From: Rhynchonema sp. JSB1_4
Lineage: Eukaryota; Nematoda; Chromadorea; Monhysterida; Xyalidae
Direction of reading: 5' to 3'
Assembly: GCA_030248065.1 (NCBI GenBank)
Contig: JASAMV010003339.1
Span: 39,460 to 103,459, forward strand
DNA: 64,000 nt
The translations under genes were made by a program, and so were the position numbers. Shown here in pieces: positions 63,204-64,000 of the stretch; position 1 is the stretch's first letter, and each line of letters starts with the position of its first letter. The notes beneath the pieces were generated by a model. The model worked only from the letters and a program-made list of their open reading frames with translations, did no database searches and was not told where the DNA came from.

Positions 63204-63872
63204 TAGTGGTCATGTGATTTCCGTGCACTTGCTCTTTCACCAGTTGATACTTTTTATTTGTACTCTGGCTGTGGTCGTTTGCTCGTCTGATTTTGTTGAT
63301 TTTATTTTGCTGGTTTTTATTGTGCGATATTTAATGCTCTTCTTATTACGCTTATTTTTTTACATCAGTGCTCCGTTTTGTGAAAATGTTCGTTGATATT
63401 CAACGTTTCAAACTGTGAACAAATTATGCGTGTCATGTGAATTAACTGATTTGTTGGATTGGTCTTGTACGTTTTGGTTTTAAACTTACAGGGATAAAAA
63501 TTAAGTCCAACGGTGAAAATAAATGGGGAAATTGATTTGTTGAGCACGTTGTTCATGGAAGCTCCCATGTTGAGAGTGGAGGATTAGTTATAACAAATGA
63601 TGTGCAGGTTGCCACATTTTGAAATTTAATCAGCCAGCCAATCAAAGTGATGAATGCCTTCCACATTATCAGATGATCACCATTTTTCACTCACCTACCC
63701 CGCAGGCGTTGCGGGTTCCGTGTTGATCGTTCGTGCCGTGCCCCGTGCTGGTGTGGTTTCTCTGTCGCAGGTTCAAAATTACTTCACGCACGTTTTAAAC
63801 GTCTTATCGACCGACGGAGGGAACAGTGCGCATGGTGAGGCCAACACAAAAAATTTGTAAAATTGAATTTAA
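63204..63872. other. downstream of SLC38A10-like gene; possible exon
   Basis: An open segment at about 63706-63770 is bounded by CCCGCAG and CGCAG|GTT and reads GVAGSVLIVRAVPRAG, possibly the start of another gene beyond the window. The rest looks non-coding. Confidence 0.3.
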
Positions 63873-64000
63873 TTTGTTTTCAATGACAATTTTTTATGAA
63901 AATGTTTTTTTCCAAAGAGGGGCAAAAGTATGTAAAATTTTCTGCCTCAAGAAGTGACTTTGCTGGATTTGGGTCTTCCCCCCAGGGAGGTCACCAAATT
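63873..64000 (-). mobile_element. partial hAT-type element, AGTGTAGTTCCTGG family, cut by window edge
   Basis: Reverse complement of the left part of the family at 16744 and 46768: GACCTCCCTGGGGGGAAGAC, CCAAATCCAGCAAAGTCACT and a T-rich core with CCCCTCTTTGGAAAAA. It continues past the right edge. Confidence 0.6.

Overview
The window is eukaryotic and intron-rich, and most likely comes from a nematode. The evidence is a cuticle collagen with the nematode layout (short N-terminal signal anchor, RxRR site, Cys-flanked Gly-X-Y blocks, C-terminal CxxC-PPPR tail), a short interstitial TTAGGC array (the nematode telomere unit) and metazoan single-copy genes. No species can be named. The large introns, heavy transposon load and unusual splice donors do not look like Caenorhabditis; an early-branching (enoplean) nematode is only a guess. 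All gene models below were joined by hand from splice sites, reading phase and remembered protein families; no search was run.

Layout. 1476-4244 (-) retinoid-inducible-type serine carboxypeptidase. 6955-7815 (+) exons of an unidentified gene. 8413-9449 (+) a neuropeptide-like precursor with three WQPL repeats between basic sites. 11177-13206 (+) cuticle collagen. 13843-14330 (+) small secreted protein. 15980-20360 nested transposons. 20716-22321 (+) UBE2V-type ubiquitin-conjugating variant. 23619-34936 (+) BRWD/PHIP-type WD-repeat and double-bromodomain protein in about 30 exons. 35598-39181 (-) MNX/HB9-type homeobox gene. 41111-45479 (+) four-pass membrane protein. 46408-49277 a second transposon nest. 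49513-52727 (+) MPV17L2-like protein. 53496-57343 (+) RSPRY1-like RING/SPRY protein. 58357-63203 (+) SLC38A10-like transporter. The genes look like independent single-copy loci, not an operon or pathway cluster.

Mobile DNA. Much of the non-coding sequence is non-autonomous DNA transposons: hAT-type elements with 8-bp duplications, several of them perfect and nested up to four deep; PIF/Harbinger-type elements ending in GGCCGC with TAA or TTA duplications; TA-flanked elements; a four-copy 226-250 bp inverted-repeat family; and two decayed copies of a piggyBac-like C-terminal coding segment. No intact transposase was found.

Unexpected signals. The decamer TGAAACATCA (reverse complement TGATGTTTCA) occurs 18 times where about 0.1-0.2 is expected by chance, and six copies lie 19-23 nt upstream of a 3' splice site. 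Splice donors rarely have A at +3 (T is most common), while G at +5 is nearly fixed. Several hAT-type families with different ends share a GCGCG hairpin near the middle. One Harbinger-type element has inserted three bases from a splice acceptor.
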